The notes under the pieces: generated by a model | The model's input: only the letters and a program-made list of their open reading frames with translations | The model's database searches: none | Told to the model about the DNA's origin: nothing | NCBI RefSeq assembly: GCF_036014015.1 | Contig: NZ_CP107905.1 | Location: 2,604,001-2,668,000, forward strand | Direction: 5' to 3' | Source: Streptomyces sp. NBC_00457 | GTDB lineage: Bacteria > Actinomycetota > Actinomycetes > Streptomycetales > Streptomycetaceae | DNA: 64,000 bases | Part shown: positions 1-8,510 of the stretch, piece by piece | Position numbering within the stretch: position 1 is the stretch's first letter | How the letters are laid out: every line of letters begins with the position of its first letter | Position numbers and translations under genes: made by a program

Positions 1-3
1 CCC

Positions 4-23
4 CGCGCCCCTTACGGGGCGCG
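4..23. terminator. Hairpin at window start
   Basis: Perfect 8-bp stem CGCGCCCC/GGGGCGCG around a TTAC loop, 30 bases before the first gene. No U-tract follows. It resembles the GC-rich hairpins that end Streptomyces genes and probably closes a gene lying left of the window. Confidence 0.5.
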
Positions 24-54
24 ATTCCGCACCGGACTTCCCTACGATCATTGC

Positions 55-495
55 GTGGTCGACTTCCTCCTCGAACGCACCGCGCCCCTCCCCCTCCCCG
101 AGGCCTGGCGCCGGCTCACCGAGTGGCCCCGCCATGGCGAGGTCGTCCCGCTGACCCGGGTCACCGTCGTCACCCCACCCCCCACGGGGGAGGGCACGGT
201 GTTCGTCGCCCGCTCCGGGCTCGGCCCCCTCGCCTTCGACGACCGCATGGAGGTCACCGTGTGGCACCCACCGGGCGACGAGACACCGGGTCTGTGCCGA
301 CTGGAGAAGCGGGGCCGTGTGATCACCGGCTGGGCGGAGCTCGAAGTGCGACTGGGGCCGGGGGGCCGGGCGCGGGTCGTCTGGCGCGAGGAACTGGGGG
401 TGCGGCCGCTGCCCGGGGTCTTCGATCCGGTGGTGGAGCGGGCGGCGCGGTATGTGTTCGGGCGGGCGGTGAATCGGTTGCTCAGGCGGCCGTGA
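55..495 (+). CDS. SRPBCC (START/Bet v1-like) family protein
   Basis: A 146-residue protein beginning VDFLLERTAPLPLPEAWRRL, with alternating strand-rich sequence and a C-terminal amphipathic helix (PVVERAARYVFGRAVNRLL), the layout of polyketide cyclase/START-like SRPBCC proteins. These bind small hydrophobic ligands; no catalytic residues can be assigned. Start is GTG at 55; no strong ribosome site is visible. It converges with the amidohydrolase gene, leaving a 37-base GC-rich gap. Family call is by overall pattern; ligand unknown. Confidence 0.8.
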   Translation: MVDFLLERTAPLPLPEAWRRLTEWPRHGEVVPLTRVTVVTPPPTGEGTVFVARSGLGPLAFDDRMEVTVWHPPGDETPGLCRLEKRGRVITGWAELEVRLGPGGRARVVWREELGVRPLPGVFDPVVERAARYVFGRAVNRLLRRP

Positions 496-532
496 AAGGG
501 CCCCTGCGGCCCTGCGGCCCCCGCGCGCAGTC

Positions 533-1345
533 TCAGAGACTGAAGGCCCGTCGCGCGTTGCCGGACAGGAACAGTTCCGTGGTCTCATCGTCCAAGCCCA
601 GTTCGGGAAGGTGTTCCAGTGCCCGACTCGGCATGATCATCGGGTAGTTGGAGCCGAACAGGACCTTCCCGCGGCCCCGGCCGCGCAGGTAGGCGACCAG
701 TTCGGGCGGGTAGCGGTGGGCGGTGTAGGCGCTGGTGTCGATGTAGACGTTGGCGTGTTTGTCGGCGACCGCGATCATTTCCGTGGTCCAGGGATAGCCG
801 ATGTGCCCGCACACGATGGTCAGTTCGGGGAAGTCGAGGGCGACCTGGTCGACGTACGGAATGGGGCGGCCCGTCTCGGAGGGGCGCAGCGGGCCGGTGT
901 GGCCGACCTGGGTACAGAAGGGGATGCCGAGGTCGACGCAGGCGGCGTAGAGCGGGTAGTACAGCCGGTCGGTGGGCGGGAGTTGCCAGAGCCAGGGGAC
1001 GATCCGCAGGGCGACGAAGCCGAGTTCCGTCACGGCTCGGCGCAGTTCGCGTACCGCCGGGACCGGGCGGGTGAGGTCGGCGCCGGCCACTCCGCGCAGT
1101 CTGCCGTCCGACCGGTCGACGAACTCGGCCACCTCGTCGTTGCTGATCAGCGGCCCCTGCGGGCCGTACCAGGCCGCGGACAGGCCGATCTCGACATCGG
1201 CGGCGGCCAGCGCGGCCACCGTCGCCTTGACGGGCAGTGGCTCCTCGAGCCGCTCCATGCCCGTCCAGCGGCGCAGGGACTCGAACATCTCGTGGTTAGA
1301 GTGCCGGAGTGTGGGGTGCTGCATCCAGGCGTCGATGACGGGCAT
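533..1345 (-). CDS. Amidohydrolase 2-type metal-dependent hydrolase
   Basis: A 270-residue TIM-barrel hydrolase. Visible family features are CGHIGYPW near residue 180 (metal-binding His on a barrel strand), the NVYIDTSAY strand and the C-terminal FGSNYPM motif, where the usual Asp is Asn (GSDYP in many relatives). The N-terminal HxH found in decarboxylating relatives is not evident (MPVIDAWMQHPT). It starts 4 bases after the xdhC stop and is the last gene of the purine block, so it may act on a purine or ureide intermediate; this role is inferred from position only. Confidence 0.82.
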   Translation of the reverse strand: MPVIDAWMQHPTLRHSNHEMFESLRRWTGMERLEEPLPVKATVAALAAADVEIGLSAAWYGPQGPLISNDEVAEFVDRSDGRLRGVAGADLTRPVPAVRELRRAVTELGFVALRIVPWLWQLPPTDRLYYPLYAACVDLGIPFCTQVGHTGPLRPSETGRPIPYVDQVALDFPELTIVCGHIGYPWTTEMIAVADKHANVYIDTSAYTAHRYPPELVAYLRGRGRGKVLFGSNYPMIMPSRALEHLPELGLDDETTELFLSGNARRAFSL

Positions 1346-1349
1346 GCGG

Positions 1350-2507
1350 TCAGGCTACCGACCCGATCCGCCCCGTCGGCTCCGCCGCCGACGTCACGTC
1401 GTGGTGGATCGGCGTGTGGGCGCCGGCGAGGGAGACGCCGCTGCCGCCGCGGCGGGCCGCGACGATCTCGGAGGCGATCGACAGGGCCGTCTCCTCAGGG
1501 GTACGGGCGCCGAGATCGAGGCCGATCGGGGAGCGGAGCCGGGCCAACTCCAGCTCGGTCACGCCGACTTCGCGGAGGCGTTCATTGCGGTCGAGGTGGG
1601 TGCGGCGGGAGCCCATCGCGCCGACGTAGGCGACCGGGAGCCGGAGCGCGAGCTTCAGCAGGGGTACGTCGAACTTGGCGTCGTGGGTCAGGACGCACAG
1701 GACCGTACGGCCGTCGACCTGCGTGCCCTCCAGGTACGTGTGCGGCCACTCGACGACGATCTCGTCGGCCTCGGGAAAGCGGGTCCGCGTGGCGAAGACG
1801 GGGCGGGCGTCGCACACCGTCACGTGGTAGCCCAGGAACTTGCCGATGCGGACCAGCGCCGACGCGAAGTCGATCGCGCCGAAGACGATCATCCTGGGCG
1901 GCGGGACCGAGGACTCTACGAGGATGGTGAGCGGGGCTCCGCAGCGCGAACCCTGTTCGCCGATCTCCAGGGTGCCGGTGCGGCCCGCGTCCAGGAAGGC
2001 GCGGGCCTCCTCGGCGACCGTGCGGTCCAGTTCGGGGTGGGCGCCGAAGCCACCGTCGTACGGGCCCTCGGGGCGGATCAGCAGGGCCCGGCCCATCAGC
2101 TCCGGCGGGCCGGAGACCATCCGGGCCACCGCAGCCGCCTCCCCGCGCGCGGCGGCGGAGAGCGCGGACGCGAGCACCGGGCGGACGGGGTCGCCCGCCC
2201 GGACCGGGGTGACGAGGATGTCGATGATGCCGCCGCAGGTCAGGCCTACGGCGAAGGCGTCCTCGTCGCTGTAGCCGAAGCGTTCCAGGACCGACTCCCC
2301 GTCCTGGAGCGCCTGCTGACACAGCTCGTACACCGCGCCCTCCACACAGCCGCCGGAGACCGAGCCGATCGCCGTGCCGTCGGCGTCCACCGCGAGGGCG
2401 GCGCCGGGCTGGCGGGGCGCGCTGCCGCCGACGGCCACGACGGTGGCCACGGCGAAGTCGCGTCCCTGCTCGACCCACCGGTGCAGCTCTTCGGCGATGT
2501 CCAGCAT
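1350..2507 (-). CDS. xdhC: XdhC/CoxI family molybdenum cofactor maturation factor
   Basis: A 385-residue XdhC-family protein. The N-terminal XdhC/CoxI domain shows the GGSAPRQPGAAL and SGGCVEGAV signatures in the first 80 residues; the C-terminal half is a Rossmann fold (MIVFGAIDFASALVRIGKFLG) ending in a conserved YVGAMGSRRTH stretch. Family members bind, sulfurate and insert the Mo cofactor into xanthine dehydrogenase. It lies in the xdh run, 61 bases after the permease and 4 before the amidohydrolase. ATG start with AAGGAG six to seven bases upstream. Confidence 0.95.
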   Translation of the reverse strand: MLDIAEELHRWVEQGRDFAVATVVAVGGSAPRQPGAALAVDADGTAIGSVSGGCVEGAVYELCQQALQDGESVLERFGYSDEDAFAVGLTCGGIIDILVTPVRAGDPVRPVLASALSAAARGEAAAVARMVSGPPELMGRALLIRPEGPYDGGFGAHPELDRTVAEEARAFLDAGRTGTLEIGEQGSRCGAPLTILVESSVPPPRMIVFGAIDFASALVRIGKFLGYHVTVCDARPVFATRTRFPEADEIVVEWPHTYLEGTQVDGRTVLCVLTHDAKFDVPLLKLALRLPVAYVGAMGSRRTHLDRNERLREVGVTELELARLRSPIGLDLGARTPEETALSIASEIVAARRGGSGVSLAGAHTPIHHDVTSAAEPTGRIGSVA

Positions 2508-2568
2508 CTCTCGGTCTCCTTACAGCGGTTGTGGAGGGGCATTCACCACGGGCTACCGGCGGACGTGC

Positions 2569-4026
2569 CTAGTGCACGCCCATCCAGGTCTCAATGGGAT
2601 TGAGGGCGAAGAAGACCAGGAAGATGCCTGTGAGGGCCCACATGAATGCCCCGATCTCCCGTGCCTTGCTCTGAGCGATCTTGATGGCGACGTACGAGAT
2701 GACGCCGGCGGCGACACCCGCCGTGATCGAGTACGTGAACGGCATGATGACGACGGTCAGGAAGACCGGGATCGCGGTGGCCCGGTCCGCCCAGTCCACA
2801 TGCCGCGCGTTCATCATCATCATGGCGCCGATCACCACGAGGGCCGCGGCAGCCACCTCGCCCGGCACGATCGCCGTGAGCGGGGTGAAGAAGAGGCAGG
2901 CCGCGAAGAACAGGCCGGTGACGACCGAGGACAGGCCCGTACGGGCTCCCTCGCCGACGCCTGTCGCCGACTCGACGAACACGGTCTGACCCGAGGCACC
3001 GGAGACGCCGCCTATCGCGCCGCCCGCGCCGTCGATGAACAGCGCCTTGGACAGACCCGGCATCCGGCCCTTGTCGTCGGCCAGCTTGGCCTCGGTGCCG
3101 ACGCCGATGATCGTCGCCATCGCGTCGAAGAACCCGGCGAGCACGAGCGTGAACACGATCATGCCGACCGTCATCGCGCCGACCTGCCCCCACCCGCCGA
3201 ACTCGACATGGCCGAAGATCGAGAAGTCGGGCATGGAGACCGCGCTGCCGTGCAGTTCGGGTGCGCCGCTCGCCCACTGCTTGGGGTCGATGACGTCGAG
3301 GGCGTTGAGGACGACCGCGAGGACGGTGCCGCCGACGATGCCGATCAGGATCGCGCCGGGGATGCCGCGCGCCTGGAGCATGAAGATCGCGAGGAGGGTG
3401 ACCGCGAAGAGCAGGACGGGCCAGCCCGCCAGTTCGCCGGCCGGACCGAGGGTGACCGGGGTCCCCTCGCCCTGGTGCACGAACCCGGCCTTGAAGAAGC
3501 CGATCAGGGCGACGAACAGGCCGATGCCCATGGTGATCGCGTGCTTCAGCGCCAGCGGGATCGCGTTCATGATCATCTCGCGGAGGCCGGTGACGACCAG
3601 CAGCATGATGACCACGCCGTACATCACGCACATGCCCATCGCCTGCGGCCAGGTCATCTGCGGGGCGACCTGTGAGGCGAGGACGCCGGAGACGGAGAGG
3701 CCGGCGGCGAGGGCGAGCGGCACCTTGCCGAAGAAGCCCATCAGCAGCGTGGTGAGGGCCGCGGCGAACGCGGTCGCGGTGATCAGGGCCTTCTGGGCGA
3801 GCGTGTCCCCTGCGGCGTCCTTGCCGGACAGGATCAGGGGGTTGAGGAGGAGGATGTACGCCATCGCCATGAAGGTGGTGACGCCGCCGCGGACCTCTCG
3901 TGCGACGGTGGATCCTCGCCGGGATATGTGGAAGTACCGGTCGAGCCAGGACCTGCCGGCCGGGATGCGGGTGCCTTCGCCCGCGTCTTCGGCTGCGGTC
4001 CTCGGCTCAAGTGACTGCTGGGTCAT
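2569..4026 (-). CDS. NCS2 family purine permease (AzgA-like)
   Basis: A 485-residue membrane protein starting MTQQSLEPRT, with at least eleven hydrophobic segments. N-terminal RYFHISRRGSTVAREVRGG and TTFMAMAYILLLNP are hallmarks of the AzgA branch of the NCS2 nucleobase:cation symporters (adenine, guanine, hypoxanthine uptake). Later motifs GFFDAMATIIGVGTEA and GASGQTVFVESATGVGEGA match the same branch. ATG at 4026 is preceded by GGGAG; the upstream in-frame extension has no ribosome site. Position between the xdh subunits and xdhC suggests it imports the purine that the dehydrogenase oxidises. Confidence 0.93.
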   Translation of the reverse strand: MTQQSLEPRTAAEDAGEGTRIPAGRSWLDRYFHISRRGSTVAREVRGGVTTFMAMAYILLLNPLILSGKDAAGDTLAQKALITATAFAAALTTLLMGFFGKVPLALAAGLSVSGVLASQVAPQMTWPQAMGMCVMYGVVIMLLVVTGLREMIMNAIPLALKHAITMGIGLFVALIGFFKAGFVHQGEGTPVTLGPAGELAGWPVLLFAVTLLAIFMLQARGIPGAILIGIVGGTVLAVVLNALDVIDPKQWASGAPELHGSAVSMPDFSIFGHVEFGGWGQVGAMTVGMIVFTLVLAGFFDAMATIIGVGTEAKLADDKGRMPGLSKALFIDGAGGAIGGVSGASGQTVFVESATGVGEGARTGLSSVVTGLFFAACLFFTPLTAIVPGEVAAAALVVIGAMMMMNARHVDWADRATAIPVFLTVVIMPFTYSITAGVAAGVISYVAIKIAQSKAREIGAFMWALTGIFLVFFALNPIETWMGVH

Positions 4027-4317
4027 GTGGGCCTGCTCCCAAGGTTCATAGGGACACCCGTATGGGGAACCGCCGGGGTGGCGGCTACGGGATTTGGGAA
4101 GGTGCTTCGGCCGCACGACCCGGGGGACGGCCCGAGATCGAACGATGCGTGTGCGTGGTACTGGACTTGACCGGCGTCGGGGTGGGCGTGGGTGAGCTGT
4201 TGCCCGGCGTCGGGGTGCCGTCGCGCCCACCCGTGCCGCCCTGCGGCACGACTGCCCGCGACGGCAGCGGCGTTACGACGTTGCCGCATGCGGCGGCGGA
4301 CGTGGCGACGTTGCCGC
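4027..4317. promoter_or_regulatory. 291-bp spacer between molybdenum subunit and permease
   Basis: No convincing gene. A 12-bp direct repeat CGACGTTGCCGC occurs at 4276-4287 and 4306-4317, 30 bp apart, with a CCGCATGCGG palindrome between. It may carry a second promoter for the permease or transcript-end structure for the dehydrogenase genes; neither can be decided by eye. Confidence 0.35.
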
Positions 4318-6714
4318 TTACGCCGTGCCCGTCAGGTGTTCCGGGCGTACCGGCGTTCTGTTCAGCTCCAGGCCCGTCGCGTTGCGGATTGCCGCGAGGA
4401 CGGCTGGAGTTGAGGAGAGGGTTGGGGCTTCGCCGACGCCGCGGAGGCCGTAGGGGGCGTGGTCGTCGGCGAGTTCGAGGACGTCGACCGGGATGGTCGG
4501 GGTGTCGAGGATGGTGGGGATCAGGTAGTCCGTGAAGGAGGGGTTCCTGACCTTGGCCGTCTTGGGGTCGACGATGATCTCTTCCATCACCGCGACGCCC
4601 AGGCCCTGTACCGTGCCGCCCTGGATCTGGCCGATGACGGACAGCGGGTTGAGGGCCTTGCCGACGTCCTGGGCGCAGGCCAGCTCGATGACCTTGACCA
4701 GGCCCAGCTCGGTGTCGACCTCGACGACGGCGCGGTGCGCGGCGAAGCTGTACTGGACGTGGCCGTTGCCCTGGCCGGTGCGCAGGTCGAAGGCCTCGGT
4801 GGGCCGGTGCCGCCACTCCTCCTCGACCTCGACGGCCTCGTCTTCGAGGACGTCCACCAGGTCGGCCAGTACCTCGCCGCCGTCGGTGACGACCTTGCCG
4901 CCCTCCAGGAGCAGCTCGGCGGTCGCCCAAGCCGGGTGGTACGTACCGAACTTGCGGCGGCCGATCTCCAGCACCCGCTCCCGGACCAGCTCGCACGCGT
5001 TCTTCACCGCGCCGCCCGTGACATACGTCTGGCGCGAGGCCGACGTCGAACCCGCCGAGCCGACCTGCGTGTCCGCCGGACGGATGGTCACCTGCGTGAC
5101 GCCCAGCTCGGTGCGGGCGATCTGCGCGTGGACGGTGACGCCGCCCTGGCCGACCTCCGCCATCGCGGTGTGCACGGTGGCGACGGGCTCGCCGCCGACA
5201 ACCTCCATGCGGACGCGGGCAGTCGAGTAGTCGTCGAAGCCCTCGGAGAAGCCGACGTTCTTGATGCCGACGGCGTAGCCGACACCGCGTACGACGCCTT
5301 CACCGTGCGTGGTGTTGGACAGACCGCCGGGCAGCTGCCGTACGTCCGCGCCCTCGCTGCTCTCCCACTGGCGCTCCGGCGGCATCGGAATCGCCTTGAC
5401 GCGGCGCAGGAGTTCGGCGACCGGGGCCGGGGAGTCGACCGGCTGGCCGGTCGGCATGATCGTGCCCTGCTCCATGGCGTTGAGCCGGCGGAACTCCACC
5501 GGGTCCATGCCGAGCTTGGCGGCCAGCTTGTCCATCTGCGCCTCGTAGGCGAAGCACGCCTGGACCGCGCCGAAGCCGCGCATGGCGCCGCAGGGCGGGT
5601 TGTTGGTGTAGAGGGCGATCGCCTCGATGTCCACGTCGTCGACCACGTACGGGCCGACGCTCAGCGACGCGGCGTTGCCGACGACCGCCGGGGAGGCCGA
5701 CGCGTAGGCGCCGCCGTCCAGGACGATCCGGCACTTCAGATGGGTGAGCCTGCCGTCCTTCGTGGCGCCGTGCTCGTAGTACAGCTTCGCGGGGTGGCGG
5801 TGGACGTGTCCGAAGAAGGACTCGAAGCGGTTGTAGACGATCTTGACGGGCTTGCCGGTGCGCAGGGCGAGCAGACAGGCGTGGATCTGCATCGACAGGT
5901 CCTCACGGCCGCCGAACGCGCCACCGACGCCGGACAGCGTCATACGGACCTTGCTCTCGGGCAGGCCGAGGACCGGGGCGATCTGCCGCAGGTCGCTGTG
6001 CAGCCACTGGGTGGCGATGTAGAGGTGGACGCCGCCGTCCTCGTCCGGGACCGCGAGGCCCGACTCGGGGCCGAGGAAGGCCTGGTCCTGCATGCCGAAG
6101 GTGTACTCGCCCTCGACGACGACGTCGGCACGCTCCCGGGCCGCGGAGACGTCGCCTCGTACGATCGGCTGGCGGTGCACGATGTTCGGGTGCGGGACAT
6201 GGCCGAAGTGGTGGTCGTCGCGGCCCTCGTGGACGAGGAGCGCGTCCGGCGCGGTCGCGGAGGCCTCGTCGGTGATGACCGGCAGTTCCCGGTACTCCAC
6301 CTTGATCTTGGCGGCGGCGCGGCGCGCGGTCTCCGGGTGGTCGGCGGCGACGATCGCGACGGGCTCGCCGTGGTGGCGGACCTTGCCGTGGGCGAGGACC
6401 GGGGTGTCCTGGATCTCCAGGCCGTAGTTCTTGACGTCGGTCGGCAGGTCGTCGTAGGTCATGACGGCGTACACGCCGGGCGTGGCGAGGGCCTCGCCCG
6501 TGTCGATGGACACGATCTCGGCGTGCGCGACCGTGGAGCGCAGGATCTGGCCCCAGAGCATGTCCTCGTGCCACATGTCGGACGAGTACGCGAACTCGCC
6601 GGTGACCTTGAGGGTGCCGTCCGGGCGGAGGGTGGACTCGCCGATGCCGCCCTTGGTGTGGGAGCCCTGGGTGACCTTGGTGGGAGCGCCGATGGGAGCG
6701 TCGTTGGTGGGCAT
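4318..6714 (-). CDS. Xanthine dehydrogenase molybdopterin-binding subunit
   Basis: A 798-residue large subunit that binds molybdopterin and hydroxylates hypoxanthine/xanthine. An a/b hammerhead domain fills the first 170 residues (LRPDGTLKVTGEFAYSSDM). Cofactor motifs GVGGAFGGRED, NNPPCGAMRGFGAVQ and the C-terminal RGVGEAPTL with the catalytic glutamate are visible. Length fits a separate Mo subunit of a three-gene enzyme. Its start lies 4 bases beyond the stop of the 2Fe-2S gene, so the two are probably translated together. Confidence 0.95.
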   Translation of the reverse strand: MPTNDAPIGAPTKVTQGSHTKGGIGESTLRPDGTLKVTGEFAYSSDMWHEDMLWGQILRSTVAHAEIVSIDTGEALATPGVYAVMTYDDLPTDVKNYGLEIQDTPVLAHGKVRHHGEPVAIVAADHPETARRAAAKIKVEYRELPVITDEASATAPDALLVHEGRDDHHFGHVPHPNIVHRQPIVRGDVSAARERADVVVEGEYTFGMQDQAFLGPESGLAVPDEDGGVHLYIATQWLHSDLRQIAPVLGLPESKVRMTLSGVGGAFGGREDLSMQIHACLLALRTGKPVKIVYNRFESFFGHVHRHPAKLYYEHGATKDGRLTHLKCRIVLDGGAYASASPAVVGNAASLSVGPYVVDDVDIEAIALYTNNPPCGAMRGFGAVQACFAYEAQMDKLAAKLGMDPVEFRRLNAMEQGTIMPTGQPVDSPAPVAELLRRVKAIPMPPERQWESSEGADVRQLPGGLSNTTHGEGVVRGVGYAVGIKNVGFSEGFDDYSTARVRMEVVGGEPVATVHTAMAEVGQGGVTVHAQIARTELGVTQVTIRPADTQVGSAGSTSASRQTYVTGGAVKNACELVRERVLEIGRRKFGTYHPAWATAELLLEGGKVVTDGGEVLADLVDVLEDEAVEVEEEWRHRPTEAFDLRTGQGNGHVQYSFAAHRAVVEVDTELGLVKVIELACAQDVGKALNPLSVIGQIQGGTVQGLGVAVMEEIIVDPKTAKVRNPSFTDYLIPTILDTPTIPVDVLELADDHAPYGLRGVGEAPTLSSTPAVLAAIRNATGLELNRTPVRPEHLTGTA

Positions 6715-6718
6715 GGTG

Positions 6719-7288
6719 CTAGACCGCCTCTCCCTGCCGGGCGGCCGCCAGCCGGACCGCGTCCATGATCTTCTCGTAGCCGGTGCAGCGGCACAGGTTG
6801 CCCGACAGCGCCTCGCGGATGTCCGCGTCGGTCGGGTTGGGGTTGCTCTCCAGCATCTCGTCGGCGGCGACCAGCAGACCCGGCGTGCAGAAGCCGCACT
6901 GGACGGCGCCGGCGTCGATGAACGCCTGCTGGATCGGGGAGAGTTCCGTGCCCTCGCCGGTCTGCGAGTCGGTGCCCTTGGCCTGCCAGCCCTTGGCCTC
7001 GTCGAGCGAGGTTCCGCAAGTGTCGCCGCAGGAGCGCTGCTTGGCGTAGTCCGCCAGGCCCTCGACCGTGACGACCTCGCGGCCCTCCACCTGACCGGCG
7101 GCGACCAGGCACGAGCACACCGGCACACCGTCGAGGCGGACCGTGCACGAACCGCACTCGCCCTGCTCGCAGGCGTTCTTCGAACCCGGCAGGCCGAGCC
7201 GCTCACGCAGCACGTACAGCAGGGACTCGCCCTCCCACACGTCGTCGGCTTCCTGGGGACGGCCGTTGACCGTGAAGTTCACACGCAT
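6719..7288 (-). CDS. Xanthine dehydrogenase 2Fe-2S subunit
   Basis: A 189-residue iron-sulfur subunit carrying electrons from the Mo site to FAD. The plant-type cluster motif CEQGECGSCTV with a later CSC lies near residues 40-65; the helical-domain cluster motif CGFCTPG and CRCTGYEKI lies near 135-180. It is about 30 residues longer than usual: an insert after LADYAKQRS contains an extra CGDTC pair and a Lys/Gly/Thr-rich loop. ATG overlaps the preceding FAD-subunit stop as TAATG, indicating translational coupling. Confidence 0.95.
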   Translation of the reverse strand: MRVNFTVNGRPQEADDVWEGESLLYVLRERLGLPGSKNACEQGECGSCTVRLDGVPVCSCLVAAGQVEGREVVTVEGLADYAKQRSCGDTCGTSLDEAKGWQAKGTDSQTGEGTELSPIQQAFIDAGAVQCGFCTPGLLVAADEMLESNPNPTDADIREALSGNLCRCTGYEKIMDAVRLAAARQGEAV

Positions 7289-8178
7289 TACGCAGCTCCC
7301 TCGGTGATGCGGCGGGCGCCGCGGTACGACTCCCAGGTCCAGGTCAGCGTGCGGCGGGCCATGACGCCGACCGCGTGCCGGCGGTAGCTCGCGGTGCCCC
7401 GGACGTCGTCGATCGGGTTGCAGGCGCCGGAGCACAGCTCCGCGAACTGCTTGGCGACCGACGGGGTGATGATCTTGCCGTTGTCCCAGAAGCCGCCCTC
7501 TTCGAGCGCCGCGTTCAGGAACTCCTCCGCCGCCTTCGCGCGGACCGGGGTGGGGGCGGCCGAGCCGATGCCGGTGCGGACGGTGCGTGTCTCGGGGTGC
7601 AGCGCCAGACCGAAGGCGCACACCGCGATGACCATGGCGTTGCGGGTGCCGACCTTGGAGTACTGCTGCGGCCCGTCGGCCTTCTTGATGTGTACGGCCC
7701 TGATCAGCTCGTCGGCGGCGAGCGCGTTGCGCTTCACGCCGGTGTAGAACTCGTCGATCGGGATGAGACGGGAGCCGCGCACCGACTCGACCTCGACCTC
7801 GGCGCCGGCCGCGAGGAGGGCGGGGTGGGCGTCACCGGCCGGGGAGGCGGTGCCGAGGTTGCCGCCGACGCCGCCGCGGTTGCGGATCTGCGGGGAGGCG
7901 ACCGTGTGCGAGGCGAGGGCCAGGCCCGGCAGCTCGGGACGCAGCTGCTCCATGATCTTGGCGTACGGGACGGAGGCACCGAGCCGCACGGTGTCCTCGC
8001 CGGCCTCCCACTCGGAGAGCTCGCCGATGCGGTTCAGGTCGAGCAGGTACTCGGGCCGGCGGTGGTCGAAGTTGATCTCGACCATCACATCGGTGCCGCC
8101 CGCAATCGGCACAGCGGTGGGGTGCTCGGCCTTCGCGGCGAGCGCCTCCTCCCAGCTGGCGGGGCGAAGGAAGTCCAT
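7288..8178 (-). CDS. Xanthine dehydrogenase FAD-binding subunit
   Basis: A 296-residue FAD subunit of the CO dehydrogenase flavoprotein family. FAD-binding motifs AIAGGTDVMVE-type (here PIAGGTDVMVEI, residues 24-35) and RNRGGVGGNLGTASPAGD (about 98-115) are intact, followed by the CO_deh_flav_C region. First gene of the xdh run, facing away from the PucR regulator across a 332-bp region. The start follows GAAGAAGAGAG. With the 2Fe-2S and Mo genes it completes a heterotrimeric enzyme. Confidence 0.95.
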   Translation of the reverse strand: MDFLRPASWEEALAAKAEHPTAVPIAGGTDVMVEINFDHRRPEYLLDLNRIGELSEWEAGEDTVRLGASVPYAKIMEQLRPELPGLALASHTVASPQIRNRGGVGGNLGTASPAGDAHPALLAAGAEVEVESVRGSRLIPIDEFYTGVKRNALAADELIRAVHIKKADGPQQYSKVGTRNAMVIAVCAFGLALHPETRTVRTGIGSAAPTPVRAKAAEEFLNAALEEGGFWDNGKIITPSVAKQFAELCSGACNPIDDVRGTASYRRHAVGVMARRTLTWTWESYRGARRITEGAA

Positions 8179-8510
8179 GACCGGCTCTCTTCTTCGTCTC
8201 GTGGGTCGTACTGATCAAGCCAGATCGGGTGCGGCGGGACTGGCTTGTTCATGTTCTGTTAACGCGGATTGACGTCAGTACACAGCGCGGTGCGTCTCCT
8301 CGGTCAGTCACGGAAACCATGAAGGAGTTGGCTGGCCAGCGAGGTCATCTTGTAGATTCGTATGAATGGAGGTCACCGGTAACCTCCTCGTTTTTCCGTG
8401 GAAACGTCAGTCACAACCCTGGTGACCTGGGACACCTCGATCCGGCCGCGGCCACCATGCCCCATCAGGATTCATCGTAGATTTCGAGACAGAGAACGGC
8501 GGCGACGAGA
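8179..8510. promoter_or_regulatory. Divergent control region xdh / pucR
   Basis: 332 bp between divergent translation starts with no convincing gene. It is the natural site for xdh and pucR promoters. A near-perfect 20-bp palindrome sits at 8368-8387. The local sequence 8335-8400 is less GC-rich than the flanking genes, as expected for promoter DNA. Confidence 0.6.
8368..8387. promoter_or_regulatory. 20-bp palindrome, candidate PucR operator
   Basis: GGAGGTCACC/GGTAACCTCC is an inverted repeat matching at 9 of 10 arm positions, lying in the divergent xdh/pucR region. TCGTTTTT follows on the plus strand, so an attenuator-like hairpin in the pucR leader is the alternative reading. Confidence 0.45.

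Noticed and set aside
4085..4317. Pro/Thr-rich minus-strand frame after the Mo subunit stop
   Set aside because: Continuation of a shadow frame, low complexity, no start signal.
4459..6768. 769-codon plus-strand frame opposite the XDH molybdenum subunit
   Set aside because: Antisense shadow; the sense strand has intact cofactor motifs over the whole length.
8319..8480. Small ATG frame in the xdh/pucR control region
   Set aside because: Weak ribosome site and no recognisable sequence; it covers the palindrome and promoter DNA.
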